Assembly (NCBI GenBank): GCA_028292505.1 | Contig: JAQGMF010000047.1 | Coordinates: 1 to 47,650, forward strand | Reading direction: 5' to 3' | Length of the DNA stretch: 47,650 nt | From: Rhodocyclales bacterium | GTDB lineage: Bacteria; Pseudomonadota; Gammaproteobacteria; Burkholderiales; Rhodocyclaceae | In this document: positions 39,181 to 47,650 of the stretch, piece by piece | Layout: the number at the start of each line of letters is the position of its first letter | How positions within the stretch are numbered: position 1 is the first letter of the stretch | Notes under the pieces: model-generated | Database searches by the model: none | Seen by the model: only the letters and a program-made list of their open reading frames with translations | Told to the model about the DNA's origin: nothing | Position numbers and translations under genes: made by a program

Positions 39181-39385
39181 GTGCCCACACCTGTATAACG
39201 AACCAGATCGCCAAAAGTTGAAAGGCAAATCTGGCGTGGGATGCAAAATGCGTCACACGTAACGCCGATGCCGCAGCACAGCATCAACGCCACTCAGGAG
39301 CCACCGGAAATTGGCACTCATACTGCCTGCAGTGTGTGACAAAATTTTACGTGCACCCCGATCATTTCGCCGGGATGCCGCAGGC

Positions 39386-40027
39386 TCACGGCGTAGCGCG
39401 TGGCTGCGCGGTCTGGGTGAGTTCCATGAAGCGGGTGTGATCCGCGTTGAAACGTGCGCGTGTGGCATCGATATCGCGCTGCTTGCTGTCGATGATGGAA
39501 CGCGCTGCCGATAGTTCGGATGCGTTTGTCATAAGGTCTTCAACCACATCGCGGGGAATTGCGCCGCTTACCGGCTTGAGCTTCTCGAGTTTGGCACGGG
39601 CCGCGAGCAGATCGGCCTCCTGCGCCTTGGCGCGCTTCAGATCCACATTGATCTGCGCAATTTCGCGCTCGCCGCGCCCATCGATTTCCTCGACCGTCGC
39701 ATAGCTGTCGAGCAGCACGCGATCGCGACGCTTGGCTTCGGCTTCCTTGATTGCCTTGTCACGCTGCACTTTGAGTTCGGCGTCGCGCTTGGTGCGTTGA
39801 TCCGTAGTCAACGGCGCTTCGATCTCGCGCAGCACACGTCCGCCCGGCGTGACTTCGCGGTAAGCACGCTCGTAGCACACCTGCGGCAGCGTGTCGCCGC
39901 AAGCACGGTGACCGGCAGCGTCGGTACAGCAGTAGGTATGCGTCTGACCCAGCACCAGCGGGCTGGCGAGCGTTAGCGCAGCGACGGTCATCAAGTGTGT
40001 AAAGGTCAAATCAGCGTACTCCCTCAA
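39386..40027 (-). CDS. Secreted Cys-rich, coiled-coil protein of unknown function
   Basis: 213 aa from a TTG start at 40027 that overlaps the pyrE stop (TTGA). An ATG at 39991 is possible but would remove the basic residues before the hydrophobic signal core (LMTVAALTLASPLVLG). The mature N-terminus has four Cys residues in YCCTDAAGHRACGDTLPQVCY, similar to DUF4124-type periplasmic modules. The remainder (about 70-165) is a charged coiled coil rich in Lys, Glu, Arg and Asp. It is cotranscribed with pyrE by position, but no functional link is apparent. Confidence 0.7.
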   Translation of the reverse strand: MREYADLTFTHLMTVAALTLASPLVLGQTHTYCCTDAAGHRACGDTLPQVCYERAYREVTPGGRVLREIEAPLTTDQRTKRDAELKVQRDKAIKEAEAKRRDRVLLDSYATVEEIDGRGEREIAQINVDLKRAKAQEADLLAARAKLEKLKPVSGAIPRDVVEDLMTNASELSAARSIIDSKQRDIDATRARFNADHTRFMELTQTAQPRATP

Positions 40028-40662
40028 TTGACGCCATAGGTTTCACGATATCGCCGCACTGCTACCAGACTGTCGGCGAGCTGCGGACTGTCTGCCAGGA
40101 AGCGCATCAAGTCTTCCAGTGTCGCAACGGCAATCACCGGTACGCCAAAAGTATCACGTACTTCCTGCACCGCGCTTTTCTCGCCTGTGCCATGCTCCAT
40201 GCGATCGAGTGCAATCACGACACCCGCCAACTCGGCACCGCTGGCACGAATGATTTCCACCGACTCGCGTACCGATGTACCAGCCGAAATCACATCGTCG
40301 AGCACCAGCACCCGGCCCTTGAGTGGTGCCCCCACCAGGATGCCGCCTTCGCCATGGTCCTTGGCCTCCTTACGGTTGAAGCAGAAAGGCAGGTTGGTGC
40401 CCTGTGCTGCCAATTGCATCGCCGTGCCTGCCACAAGCGGTATACCCTTGTAGGCCGGCCCGAACAAGGTGTCTACTGCGATGCCCGTATGACGGATGGC
40501 CTGCGCGTAGTAGGCGCACAGTTTGGCAAACGATTCGCCATCGTCGAACAACGCCGAGTTGAAGAAATAGGGGGACAAGCGCCCGGCTTTTGTTTTGAAC
40601 TCGCCGAAGCGCAAGACGCCCTTGCGCACGGCAAGAGCAAGAAATTCCTGACTAAAATGCAC
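40024..40662 (-). CDS. pyrE: Orotate phosphoribosyltransferase
   Basis: 212 aa. It attaches phosphoribosyl to orotate in pyrimidine synthesis. Family motifs: GVLRFGEFKTKAGRLSPYFFN, FGPAYKGIPLV, FNRKEAKDHGEGG and the PRPP loop VLVLDDVISAGTS. The start is a GTG at 40662, without a clear SD. It is divergent from xth with only 30 bases between start codons, so the two promoters must overlap each other's coding regions. It couples to the downstream secreted-protein gene. Confidence 0.95.
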   Translation of the reverse strand: MHFSQEFLALAVRKGVLRFGEFKTKAGRLSPYFFNSALFDDGESFAKLCAYYAQAIRHTGIAVDTLFGPAYKGIPLVAGTAMQLAAQGTNLPFCFNRKEAKDHGEGGILVGAPLKGRVLVLDDVISAGTSVRESVEIIRASGAELAGVVIALDRMEHGTGEKSAVQEVRDTFGVPVIAVATLEDLMRFLADSPQLADSLVAVRRYRETYGVN

Positions 40663-40692
40663 GATTCGACACTTTTACGAACGAAAAAAGCG

Positions 40693-41481
40693 ATGTTACG
40701 CGTCATCACAGCCAACCTCAACGGCATCCGGTCCGCCGCGACCAAAGGCTTCTTCTCCTGGCTGGCCGCACAAGATGCGGATGTAGTGTGTCTGCAGGAG
40801 GTCAAGGCGCAGGAGGCCGATATGACATCCGAGATGCTCAATCCGCCCGGCTTCACCGGCCACTTCTTCTGCGCCGAAAAGCGTGGCTACAGTGGCGTGG
40901 CGATCTACTTCAGGCACGCGCTGGAGCGCACCGTGCGCGGCGTCGAGTCTGGTGAATTCGATGCAGAGGGCCGCTACGTCCAGGCCGATTTTACTTACGG
41001 CGGCAAAGCGCTATCGGTAGTGTCGCTGTATATGCCATCGGGTTCGAGTTCGGAGGAGCGACAGCAGGCCAAGTTCCGTTTCATGGATCACTTCTATCCG
41101 CACATGGCGGCATTGCGCCATAGTGGTCGCGAGGTGATCGTGTGTGCCGACTGGAACATCGCGCACAAGGAAATCGATCTCAAGAACTGGAAGAGCAATC
41201 AGAAGAATTCCGGCTTCCTGCCCGAAGAGCGCGCCTGGATGAGCCGCGTGCAGGACGAGCAAGGCTGGATCGATGTGTACCGGCGCCTGCATCCGGAGGC
41301 CACCGACACGTGCTACACGTGGTGGTCCAATCGCGGTCAGGCTCGCGCCAACAATGTCGGATGGCGACTCGACTATCAGTTGGCCACGCCTGCAATCGCG
41401 GCGACGGCACAAGCGTGTTCCATCTACACCGCACAGCGCTTCTCGGATCACGCGCCGCTGACCATCGACTATGCCATTTAG
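40693..41481 (+). CDS. xth: Exodeoxyribonuclease III (AP endonuclease)
   Basis: 262 aa. This DNA repair enzyme cuts at abasic sites and degrades 3' ends. Family motifs: ITANLNGIRSAATKGFF, LQEVKAQEADM (catalytic Glu), SLYMPSG, CADWNIAH (Asp and Asn of the active site) and the C-terminal SDHAPLTIDY (catalytic His). The ATG at 40693 matches family starts. It is divergent from pyrE. Confidence 0.95.
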   Translation: MLRVITANLNGIRSAATKGFFSWLAAQDADVVCLQEVKAQEADMTSEMLNPPGFTGHFFCAEKRGYSGVAIYFRHALERTVRGVESGEFDAEGRYVQADFTYGGKALSVVSLYMPSGSSSEERQQAKFRFMDHFYPHMAALRHSGREVIVCADWNIAHKEIDLKNWKSNQKNSGFLPEERAWMSRVQDEQGWIDVYRRLHPEATDTCYTWWSNRGQARANNVGWRLDYQLATPAIAATAQACSIYTAQRFSDHAPLTIDYAI

Positions 41482-41503
41482 ATTTCCTCGTCCGAAAATT
41501 ATT

Positions 41504-42640
41504 TCAGGCTGTAATGACGTGCCGCTTGCCGCACCAGATCTGCTCGAAGTCGATCATGACAAGCGATTTATCCAGCGACACCACGGAGCTGACCGCAAAC
41601 GCTGCGTCCGTCGTATCGCGCTGCACTGATTCGATCGATGGCAATCCCTTGGCGTTCAGAAGCACTTTTACGAGCGGTGTCTTGGCGGTAACGCCGCGCT
41701 TGAACACAATCGCTGTTTCATCGCTGGCCAACCTGACCAGCGTACCCGGCGGATAGATGCCGACCTCCTTGACCAATATGGCCGGGAAAGGATCGGCCTT
41801 GTCCTGGCCAAGTTTGACGAACATGAAGCGTGTCGCCTCGCTGGCGTTGACCGGCTTGCGATAGGCGCGTGGGCTGATCTTCGCGGAGAAGACATCGCAA
41901 GCACGCAGCAACAGCCCAGCTTCGCCGGGATTGCGAATATGACGTGGGTATCCCGCACCGTCGAGCGTCTCGTGATGCTCCAGTACTGCGCGCAACCATT
42001 CGTTGTCCGCCACACCGCACTGCATGAGGATGCGTGCCGCAGCGGCAGGATGATCGTCGATGCAGGCACGCTGCTCCGCCGTCAACGCATCGCGCTGGTT
42101 GCGCAGGCTCAGTTGCAGATCGATCATCGCCACATTCATGGTCAGCGCTGCACAACTCAGTGCTTCCCGTCTGGCAGCATCCCAGCCAGCACGACAAGCC
42201 AATAGCTCGGCCAGCACGGCAACATGGAAACTGTGCGCAATCGGATAATTGCGCTGCTCCAATAGTTGCATTGCAGCGATCGCCAGATCGGGACTGCGCT
42301 CGGTGAAGTTGCGTACTTGCGCAACGAGCGTTTGGACCTCGGTGGTAAAACTGCCGTCACGCGGTTTCGCTTCGAGCAGCCATGCCAGACGCGCCTGTAT
42401 CGCTTCCATCAGTCGCAGCGGGTCATACACGGTCTGGCGAAAAACCTTCACGCTCTCGATCGCGTGGAACGCCATCGCATCGACATACATGCCACGGTCG
42501 AGCAGTTCGTCGAGCTGTTCCTGACTCGTGACGATATGGCCTTTGCTCAGCAAGAGCATGCCATAAGCATCCAGCACGTCCCACGGCAAAGCGGCGTGAA
42601 GCTTGAGCTGATCTGGCCGCAGGCGATGCAGGTCCGTCAT
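41504..42640 (-). CDS. HD-GYP domain protein with degenerate HD motif
   Basis: 378 aa. An N-terminal region of about 60 residues (YGMLLLSKGHIVTSQEQLDELLDRG) is typical of HD-GYP proteins. In the HD-GYP core, His136/139 (AHSFHVA), His197 (DDHP), HHETLDGAGYP (222-232) and Asp249 are kept, but the name-giving HD pair is replaced by Asn169-Val170 (LTMNVAMIDL). HD-GYP enzymes hydrolyse cyclic di-GMP and need that pair for metal binding. This protein is therefore probably a receptor or inactive regulator. It lies between xth (convergent) and an EamA gene. Confidence 0.85.
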   Translation of the reverse strand: MTDLHRLRPDQLKLHAALPWDVLDAYGMLLLSKGHIVTSQEQLDELLDRGMYVDAMAFHAIESVKVFRQTVYDPLRLMEAIQARLAWLLEAKPRDGSFTTEVQTLVAQVRNFTERSPDLAIAAMQLLEQRNYPIAHSFHVAVLAELLACRAGWDAARREALSCAALTMNVAMIDLQLSLRNQRDALTAEQRACIDDHPAAAARILMQCGVADNEWLRAVLEHHETLDGAGYPRHIRNPGEAGLLLRACDVFSAKISPRAYRKPVNASEATRFMFVKLGQDKADPFPAILVKEVGIYPPGTLVRLASDETAIVFKRGVTAKTPLVKVLLNAKGLPSIESVQRDTTDAAFAVSSVVSLDKSLVMIDFEQIWCGKRHVITA

Positions 42641-42713
42641 TTGATCGATCCGGGTCGGGCAGGCGAAAAGGTGTTATGTGCTGTTACAACTATCGGCCGT
42701 TGTCACGCACAGT

Positions 42714-43604
42714 TTAGGGACGGGTCGCAATGAAGATACCGCCCAATATCAAGCCCATGCCGATGAAGTGATAGAGATGAGGCGCTTCATTCAGGAACAA
42801 CGCGGCCAACAATGGCGTCGCCACCGGCATGATGTGAATGAACAGACCCGCCAGTGCGCCGCCGACTTGGGCCACCGCGCGGTTCCAGAAAACATAGCCG
42901 AGAAATGCCGGGAAGATGCCGGTATAAGCCATGCCAGCCAAGGCTCCGGGCGTCGCATGAATGAAGCGTCCCTGTGCCAGTTCCCAGGCATAAAAAGGCG
43001 CCAACGCGACAATGCCTATGGCCGTCAACAGCCACAGCAACGCCATCGGATGCAGGTCCGGCGGGCGAAAGCGCAGCAGCACCGTGTAGGCCGCCCACAC
43101 CACGACGGATGCCATGATCCATAGATCGCCGGAATTAAGGCTCAGCGACGCCAGCAGTGCCAGATTGCCATGCGCCACGATCACCGTCACGCCTGCCAGC
43201 GAAACCGCAACGCCCCAGCCCTCACGCCGAACCAATCGCTGACCCAGGAATATCCATGACAGAGCAATAATCACGATTGGAATGAACGAGTTCAGCAACA
43301 CACCATTGGTGGCCGTGGTGGTCTGCAAACCGATATATGCCAACGTGTTATAGCCGGCAATACCCAGCAGACCCAAGGGCAGGAGAATCCGCCATTGGTC
43401 GCGCAACGCAGGCATGAGCTGTGCGCGATACGGCCAGGCGCATGGGCACACGCAAGCAAACGCGATAGACCAGCGCCAGAAAGCGAGCGCCAGCGGCGGC
43501 ACCGCATCGCGAAACCCGCGTCCCACGACCCAGTTCCCCGACCAGAACAAGACGGTGAGAATCAGCAATAGATAGGGATTAAGCAGACGACTGCGCAGCG
43601 ACAT
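42714..43604 (-). CDS. EamA/DMT family transporter
   Basis: 296 aa with ten hydrophobic helices forming two EamA halves: WSGNWVVGRGFRDAVPPLALAFWRW in the first and VVWAAYTVLLRF with AGMAYTGIFPAFLGYVFWNRAV in the second. Members export small metabolites such as amino acids or take up nucleotides. The substrate cannot be read. The start at 43604 fits the family; the upstream extension is not membrane-like. Divergent from ubiX (123 bases). Confidence 0.9.
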   Translation of the reverse strand: MSLRSRLLNPYLLLILTVLFWSGNWVVGRGFRDAVPPLALAFWRWSIAFACVCPCAWPYRAQLMPALRDQWRILLPLGLLGIAGYNTLAYIGLQTTTATNGVLLNSFIPIVIIALSWIFLGQRLVRREGWGVAVSLAGVTVIVAHGNLALLASLSLNSGDLWIMASVVVWAAYTVLLRFRPPDLHPMALLWLLTAIGIVALAPFYAWELAQGRFIHATPGALAGMAYTGIFPAFLGYVFWNRAVAQVGGALAGLFIHIMPVATPLLAALFLNEAPHLYHFIGMGLILGGIFIATRP

Positions 43605-43727
43605 GGCGCAATGATACAGGCCCACTTGGGTCTCGAATCCGTCGCGAAGGTCGCGCCTCCTCGCAAAATTCATGACAAACTGGCGCGGTAACCTCCCATC
43701 GAATCAACAGCCCTAGAAGGAGCTGAA

Positions 43728-44348
43728 GTGGCCGACACTATCGCCGTTGCGCTGACCGGTGCCTCGGGTATGACTTATGGACTGCGGCTGATCGAGTGCC
43801 TCGTCGGCGCGAGCTGCAAGGTGCAGGTGCTGTACTCGCAAGTTGCCCAGATCGTCGCCAGACAAGAGCTTGACGTCGCCTTGCCTGCCCGCGCGGCAGA
43901 TGCACAAACATGGTTTGCCGAGCGCTTCGGTACCTCCGCCGAGCAACTGCAAGTGTACGGCCGCGAGGAATGGTTCGCGCCCTTGGCCTCCGGCTCGAAT
44001 CCGCCCGATGCAATGGTGATTTGCCCCTGCACGATGGGTACGCTTGCTGCAGTGGCGGCCGGACTTTCGTCAAACCTGATCGAGCGCGCAGCGGATGTCT
44101 GCCTCAAGGAAGGACGCAAACTGGTGCTAGTGCCCCGCGAGACGCCCTTCTCCACCTTGCACCTGGAGAACATGCTGCGTTTGTCGCGCATGGGCGTCAT
44201 CATCCTACCGCCGAATCCTGGTTTTTATAACCAGCCTCAGTCCATCAACGATCTTGTGGATTTCGTGGTGGCGCGCATTCTTGATCAGCTTGGCGTCGGC
44301 CACACCCTGCTAGTTCGTTGGGGCGAACAGGCCAAGCAAAGCTCTTAA
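43728..44348 (+). CDS. ubiX: Flavin prenyltransferase UbiX
   Basis: 206 aa. It makes prenylated FMN, the cofactor of UbiD-type decarboxylases used in ubiquinone synthesis. Family motifs: VALTGASGMTYGLRLIE (FMN binding), MVICPCTMGTLAAVAAG, LVPRETPFSTLHLENML and GVIILPPNPGFYNQPQS. The start is a GTG at 43728 with AAGGAG 6 bases upstream. No ubiD is in the window. Confidence 0.95.
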   Translation: MADTIAVALTGASGMTYGLRLIECLVGASCKVQVLYSQVAQIVARQELDVALPARAADAQTWFAERFGTSAEQLQVYGREEWFAPLASGSNPPDAMVICPCTMGTLAAVAAGLSSNLIERAADVCLKEGRKLVLVPRETPFSTLHLENMLRLSRMGVIILPPNPGFYNQPQSINDLVDFVVARILDQLGVGHTLLVRWGEQAKQSS

Positions 44349-44389
44349 TTGCTGCTGGCGACAAGAAAGAAACAACAGGGGAATCGGGA

Positions 44390-45457
44390 ATGCAAACCAG
44401 GGACACCTATCTGGATTTTTTGCGCGGGAGTGCCATTGTGTTGGTGGCTATTGGTCACTACCTGCAAGGTCGCTCCATTGAATTCGATTCGGTTTTTGCC
44501 TTCCGCCTCATTTATGCATTTCACATGCCGCTGTTCATGTTCATTTGCGGATTAACTGCAGCACACGGCTTCAGGCAGCAATTTTTGCCAGCCACAGCAC
44601 TGGCACATTCGCCGTTCTTTGCTCTGAGAACTTTGCCGCGCAAAGCACAGCGGCTGCTACTGCCGTTCTTTGCATGGGCGTTTGTCGCGTATTTCGCTAC
44701 CGACTGGCATTCACGTTCGACGTTATGGGACTACCTTACAGCCATCGTCGCGAAACCGGACCTCGCACTATGGTTTCTGCCAGTACTGTTCTGTATATAC
44801 GCTGCCATCGGGCTTGTGCTGCTGGTATATCGAGTGTGGCTGGCACGGGCGCCCGATGGCACATGGCTCGTCATTCTTGCGATCAGTTTGTCTGTCGGCT
44901 GGCTTAGCTTGTTGCTCTTCCGCAAATGGTATTTGATGACGCTGGCAAGCTATTACTACCCTTTCTTCTGCGCGGGCCTTTTGACCGCGATATTTCCACT
45001 TTGCAAATTCTCCTTCACTACTTCGCGGATTTTGGCCCTCTTTGCTATGTCAGGTTTTTTCTGCTTGTTGCCGTTCTGGCAACGTACAGGTATCGATCCG
45101 AAAATAGTGGGGTGGCTGGGCCAGCATTACGCAGCTTTTGCGAGGCTTAGCGTTTCGGTTGCAATAGCGACTTTGGGAATTCTCGGTTTCATGGCTTTAG
45201 CGCGCGAAACGAAGCCCTTCATGCATTTTCGGCTCGCTGCCGTGGTGCGTTACCTCGGCTTGCGCACGCTACCCATTTACGCCATGCATATTTATTTTCT
45301 CGGTTTCCTCCACAATTTTCTGGCGGTTGCGGTTGCCATCGCAGCGAGCCTGGGCGTCGATTGGCTCCTGCAACAAACATCCTGGACCCGGCTACTTTTC
45401 CTTGGCGAACGTCTTAAAGCGTCCTTTGCGCCAGTTGCGGCGCCATCAAACGCCTGA
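44390..45457 (+). CDS. Membrane acyltransferase (acyltransferase 3 family)
   Basis: 355 aa with about ten transmembrane helices. The N-terminal RGSAIVLVAIGHYLQG carries the family catalytic His, and FHMPLFMFICGL follows. These proteins O-acylate sugars of surface polysaccharides or other exported compounds. The gene is more AT-rich than its neighbours and has no glycan-synthesis partners, which may point to transfer. The ATG at 44390 is preceded by a weak SD. It starts 41 bases after ubiX, but a functional link is not evident. Confidence 0.82.
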   Translation: MQTRDTYLDFLRGSAIVLVAIGHYLQGRSIEFDSVFAFRLIYAFHMPLFMFICGLTAAHGFRQQFLPATALAHSPFFALRTLPRKAQRLLLPFFAWAFVAYFATDWHSRSTLWDYLTAIVAKPDLALWFLPVLFCIYAAIGLVLLVYRVWLARAPDGTWLVILAISLSVGWLSLLLFRKWYLMTLASYYYPFFCAGLLTAIFPLCKFSFTTSRILALFAMSGFFCLLPFWQRTGIDPKIVGWLGQHYAAFARLSVSVAIATLGILGFMALARETKPFMHFRLAAVVRYLGLRTLPIYAMHIYFLGFLHNFLAVAVAIAASLGVDWLLQQTSWTRLLFLGERLKASFAPVAAPSNA

Positions 45458-45563
45458 GATGGCTTGCCATAACAATAGTTAGCGAATAGCTGCAGCGCTG
45501 ACGCGGTAGAATCCAAGGTTTTGCAGTTGGGCGTTCCCCTACGTCCGCAACAAGGATTTTGTC

Positions 45564-47183
45564 GTGCTTATCGCCAATAACATCACCATGCAATTCGGGG
45601 CCAAGCCCCTGTTCGAGAACGTTTCCGTCAAATTCGGCGATGGCAATCGCTATGGCCTGATCGGCGCCAATGGCGCCGGCAAGTCCACGTTCATGAAGAT
45701 TCTGGCCGGTGTGCTGGAACCCTCTGCTGGCAATATCGCGCTCGACTCGGGCGAGCGCATGGCCTTCCTCAAGCAGGATCAGTTCGGCTACGAAACATCG
45801 CGCGTCATCGACGTGGTGTTGCAGGGTCATGCCGAGATGTGGGCCTGCATGCTGGAGAAGGATGCGATCTACGCCAACCCCGACGCCACCGAAGACGACT
45901 ACATGCACGCGGCAGAGCTGGAAGGCAAATTCTCGGAGTACGACGGCTACACGGCCGAGGCGCGCGCTGGCGAACTGCTACTGGGTGTCGGCATTCCCAC
46001 CGCGCAGCACACCGGACCGATGAGCGAAGTGGCGCCGGGCTGGAAGCTGCGCGTATTGCTGTGTCAGGCCTTGTTCGCGAATCCGGAAATCCTGCTGCTC
46101 GACGAGCCGACCAACAATCTGGACATCAACACCATCCGCTGGCTGGAGAATGTGCTCAACGGCCGCAACAGCACCATGATCATCATCTCGCATGATCGCC
46201 ACTTCCTGAACCAGGTGTGCACTCACATGGCCGATCTGGACTATGGTCGCATCCAGACCTATCCGGGAAATTATGACGATTACATGGAGGCCTCACAACA
46301 GGCGCGCGATCAGCAATCCAAGGACAATGCGCGCGCCAAGGAAAAGGTCGCGGAGTTGCAGGAATTCGTGCGCCGCTTCTCGGCCAACAAATCGAAAGCA
46401 CGACAGGCCACCAGTCGCGCCAAGCAGATCGAGAAGATCAAGATCGAGGATTTCAAACCCTCATCGCGCCAGTACCCATGGATCCGCTTCGACTACGACG
46501 AAAAGGACAAGCTGCACCGTCAGGCTGTCGAGATTGAAAACCTTACTTTTGGCTACGACGCGGACAAGCCTGTATTCAAGAAATTGAGCCTGAGCGTCGA
46601 CGCGGGCGACCGTATCGCCATCATCGGCGAAAACGGCGTCGGCAAGACCACGCTGCTACGCTTGCTAATGAGCGAGTTGTCCCCACAAAAAGGCACGATC
46701 AAATGGGCCGAGAAGGCCAAGCCGGGCTACTACGCACAGGACCATGCTGCTGATTTCGCCAGGGACGAAACACTCACCGACTGGATCTCGGGCTACGTAC
46801 GCGAGGGCGGCTTCGAGGGTGATGATGTCATCACCCTGATGCGTGGCACGCTCGGGCGTCTGCTGTTTGGCGGTGACGACGTGAAGAAATCCGTCAAGGT
46901 TCTCTCCGGCGGCGAGCAGGGGCGCATGATGTTTGGCCGCCTGATGCTTCTGCGTCGCAACGTGCTGCTTCTCGATGAACCGACCAATCACATGGACATG
47001 GAATCCATCGAGTCGCTCAACAATGGTCTGGACAAGTTCGTCGGCACGCTGTTCTTCGTCTCGCATGACCGCGAGTTCGTGGCGTCGCTGGCAACACGCA
47101 TCATCGAAATCAAGACGGACGGGCAGATCGTCGACTATCGTGGTACGTACGACGAATACCTTTCCAGCCAAGGATTGGAATAA
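45564..47183 (+). CDS. ABC-F ATPase, YbiT-like
   Basis: 539 aa. Two ABC domains in one chain without membrane segments. Walker A motifs are GANGAGKST and GENGVGKTT, and Walker B motifs are [11 protein letters not shown] and [11 protein letters not shown]. The first signature is the YbiT-type [11 protein letters not shown], the second LSGGEQGR. A charged linker (about 240-310) joins them. ABC-F proteins act on the ribosome to relieve stalled translation. The start is a GTG at 45564, with AAGGA 8 bases upstream. Single-gene transcript by position. Confidence 0.92.
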   Translation: MLIANNITMQFGAKPLFENVSVKFGDGNRYGLIGANGAGKSTFMKILAGVLEPSAGNIALDSGERMAFLKQDQFGYETSRVIDVVLQGHAEMWACMLEKDAIYANPDATEDDYMHAAELEGKFSEYDGYTAEARAGELLLGVGIPTAQHTGPMSEVAPGWKLRVLLCQALFANPEILLLDEPTNNLDINTIRWLENVLNGRNSTMIIISHDRHFLNQVCTHMADLDYGRIQTYPGNYDDYMEASQQARDQQSKDNARAKEKVAELQEFVRRFSANKSKARQATSRAKQIEKIKIEDFKPSSRQYPWIRFDYDEKDKLHRQAVEIENLTFGYDADKPVFKKLSLSVDAGDRIAIIGENGVGKTTLLRLLMSELSPQKGTIKWAEKAKPGYYAQDHAADFARDETLTDWISGYVREGGFEGDDVITLMRGTLGRLLFGGDDVKKSVKVLSGGEQGRMMFGRLMLLRRNVLLLDEPTNHMDMESIESLNNGLDKFVGTLFFVSHDREFVASLATRIIEIKTDGQIVDYRGTYDEYLSSQGLE

Positions 47184-47260
47184 ATTTCTCGACAAGGATG
47201 TTTAGCAACATAGCAGTGCATTCGTGCTGCTGCCGGTCATCGTCATCAAGGAGAGATTCC

Positions 47261-47650
47261 ATGAAAATACAGATATCCCTGGCCACGGCCATCATGCTCG
47301 TGGTTTTCGCTGGCACGACGCCGCCCGCCTTAGCCATGGGTGACGACGCCGCCCCCGTTGCAAAGGACTCGGATTTTTCCCGTGGCAAAGCGGCCATCGA
47401 CCGCAAGGATTGGGCCGGTGCTATCGCCGCGTTCGAAAAAGTCGTGGCGCAGGACAACAAGAATGCCGACGCCTACAATTGGCTCGGTTATGCCAGTCGC
47501 AAGAGCGGCAAGCTCGATGCAGCCTTCAAATATTATGACAAAGCACTAAGCATCGACCCGAAGCATAAGGGTGTCTACGAGTACCAGGGTGAAGCTTTCC
47601 TCATGGCAAACCAGCCTGCGAAGGCCGAGGAAAATCTCGCCACACTCGCC
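47261..47650 (+). CDS. Secreted TPR protein (3' end outside window)
   Basis: The first 130 codons are visible. A signal peptide (MKIQISLATAIMLVVFAGTTPPALA, cleavage about residue 25) is followed by tetratricopeptide repeats: FSRGKAAIDRKDWAGAIAAFEK, DAYNWLGYASRKSGKLDAAFKYYDKALSIDP, then the start of a third. A periplasmic protein-interaction role is likely. A strong SD (AAGGAGA) precedes the ATG. Confidence 0.88.
   Translation, partial: MKIQISLATAIMLVVFAGTTPPALAMGDDAAPVAKDSDFSRGKAAIDRKDWAGAIAAFEKVVAQDNKNADAYNWLGYASRKSGKLDAAFKYYDKALSIDPKHKGVYEYQGEAFLMANQPAKAEENLATLA

Overview
The window reads as a chromosomal piece of a betaproteobacterium with moderately high GC and almost no mobile DNA. The gene families and their order (tkt-gap-pgk-pyk-fba on one strand, a Calvin-cycle subtype class II aldolase, a proteobacterial phosphoribulokinase, a DctSR-controlled TRAP transporter, ThiC behind a TPP riboswitch) fit a metabolically versatile, probably facultatively autotrophic Burkholderiales, Nitrosomonadales or Rhodocyclales relative. 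No RuBisCO gene lies in the window, so autotrophy is an inference. I could not assign a genus.

Layout. 1-1811: two tandem copies of a secreted PL7 (alginate-lyase-like) gene; the first is cut by the window edge. A decayed copy of the 3' end of fba lies between them, so the duplication carried part of fba with it. 1915-9911 (minus): the carbon-metabolism cluster tkt, gap, a BamE-like lipoprotein, pgk, pyk, fba. 10251-13650: a small lipoprotein, an orphan membrane PAS histidine kinase and prkB. 13835-19983: the two-component pair dctS-dctR, divergent from the TRAP operon dctP-dctQ-dctM, with a large inverted repeat between dctP and dctQ. 20031-21655: two adjacent paralogous envelope genes sharing an unrecognised C-terminal domain. 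21830-23950: TPP riboswitch, thiC and its terminator. 24001-25182: a Fic protein with a C-terminal winged-helix-like region, preceded by three regularly spaced alternating copies of a 10-mer.

25338-32122: a hydrolase, a cupin, an HDOD protein, a transglutaminase, an HPP-CBS membrane protein, htpX and a Tat-exported dienelactone hydrolase. 32154-35922: a GC-rich palindromic repeat, then trhO-pepN (ATGA-coupled). A half copy of the same repeat sits in frame inside pepN. 35972-47650: RutE-like nitroreductase, Lon-N-domain protein, MidA-like methyltransferase, pyrE (coupled to a secreted coiled-coil protein) divergent from xth, a degenerate HD-GYP protein, an EamA transporter, ubiX, an acyltransferase, an ABC-F ATPase and the start of a TPR protein.

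How the genes work together: tkt, gap, pgk, fba and prkB supply most regeneration steps of the Calvin cycle plus lower glycolysis (pyk). DctPQM would import C4-dicarboxylate-type acids under DctSR control, giving a heterotrophic carbon input next to the Calvin genes. The rest is housekeeping: thiamine, pyrimidine and ubiquinone synthesis, DNA repair, proteolysis, tRNA modification and envelope functions. The points most worth a second look are the Fic operator-like array, the repeat translated inside pepN, the paralogous C-terminal domain pair, and the PL7/fba duplication in which the PL7 catalytic His is replaced.
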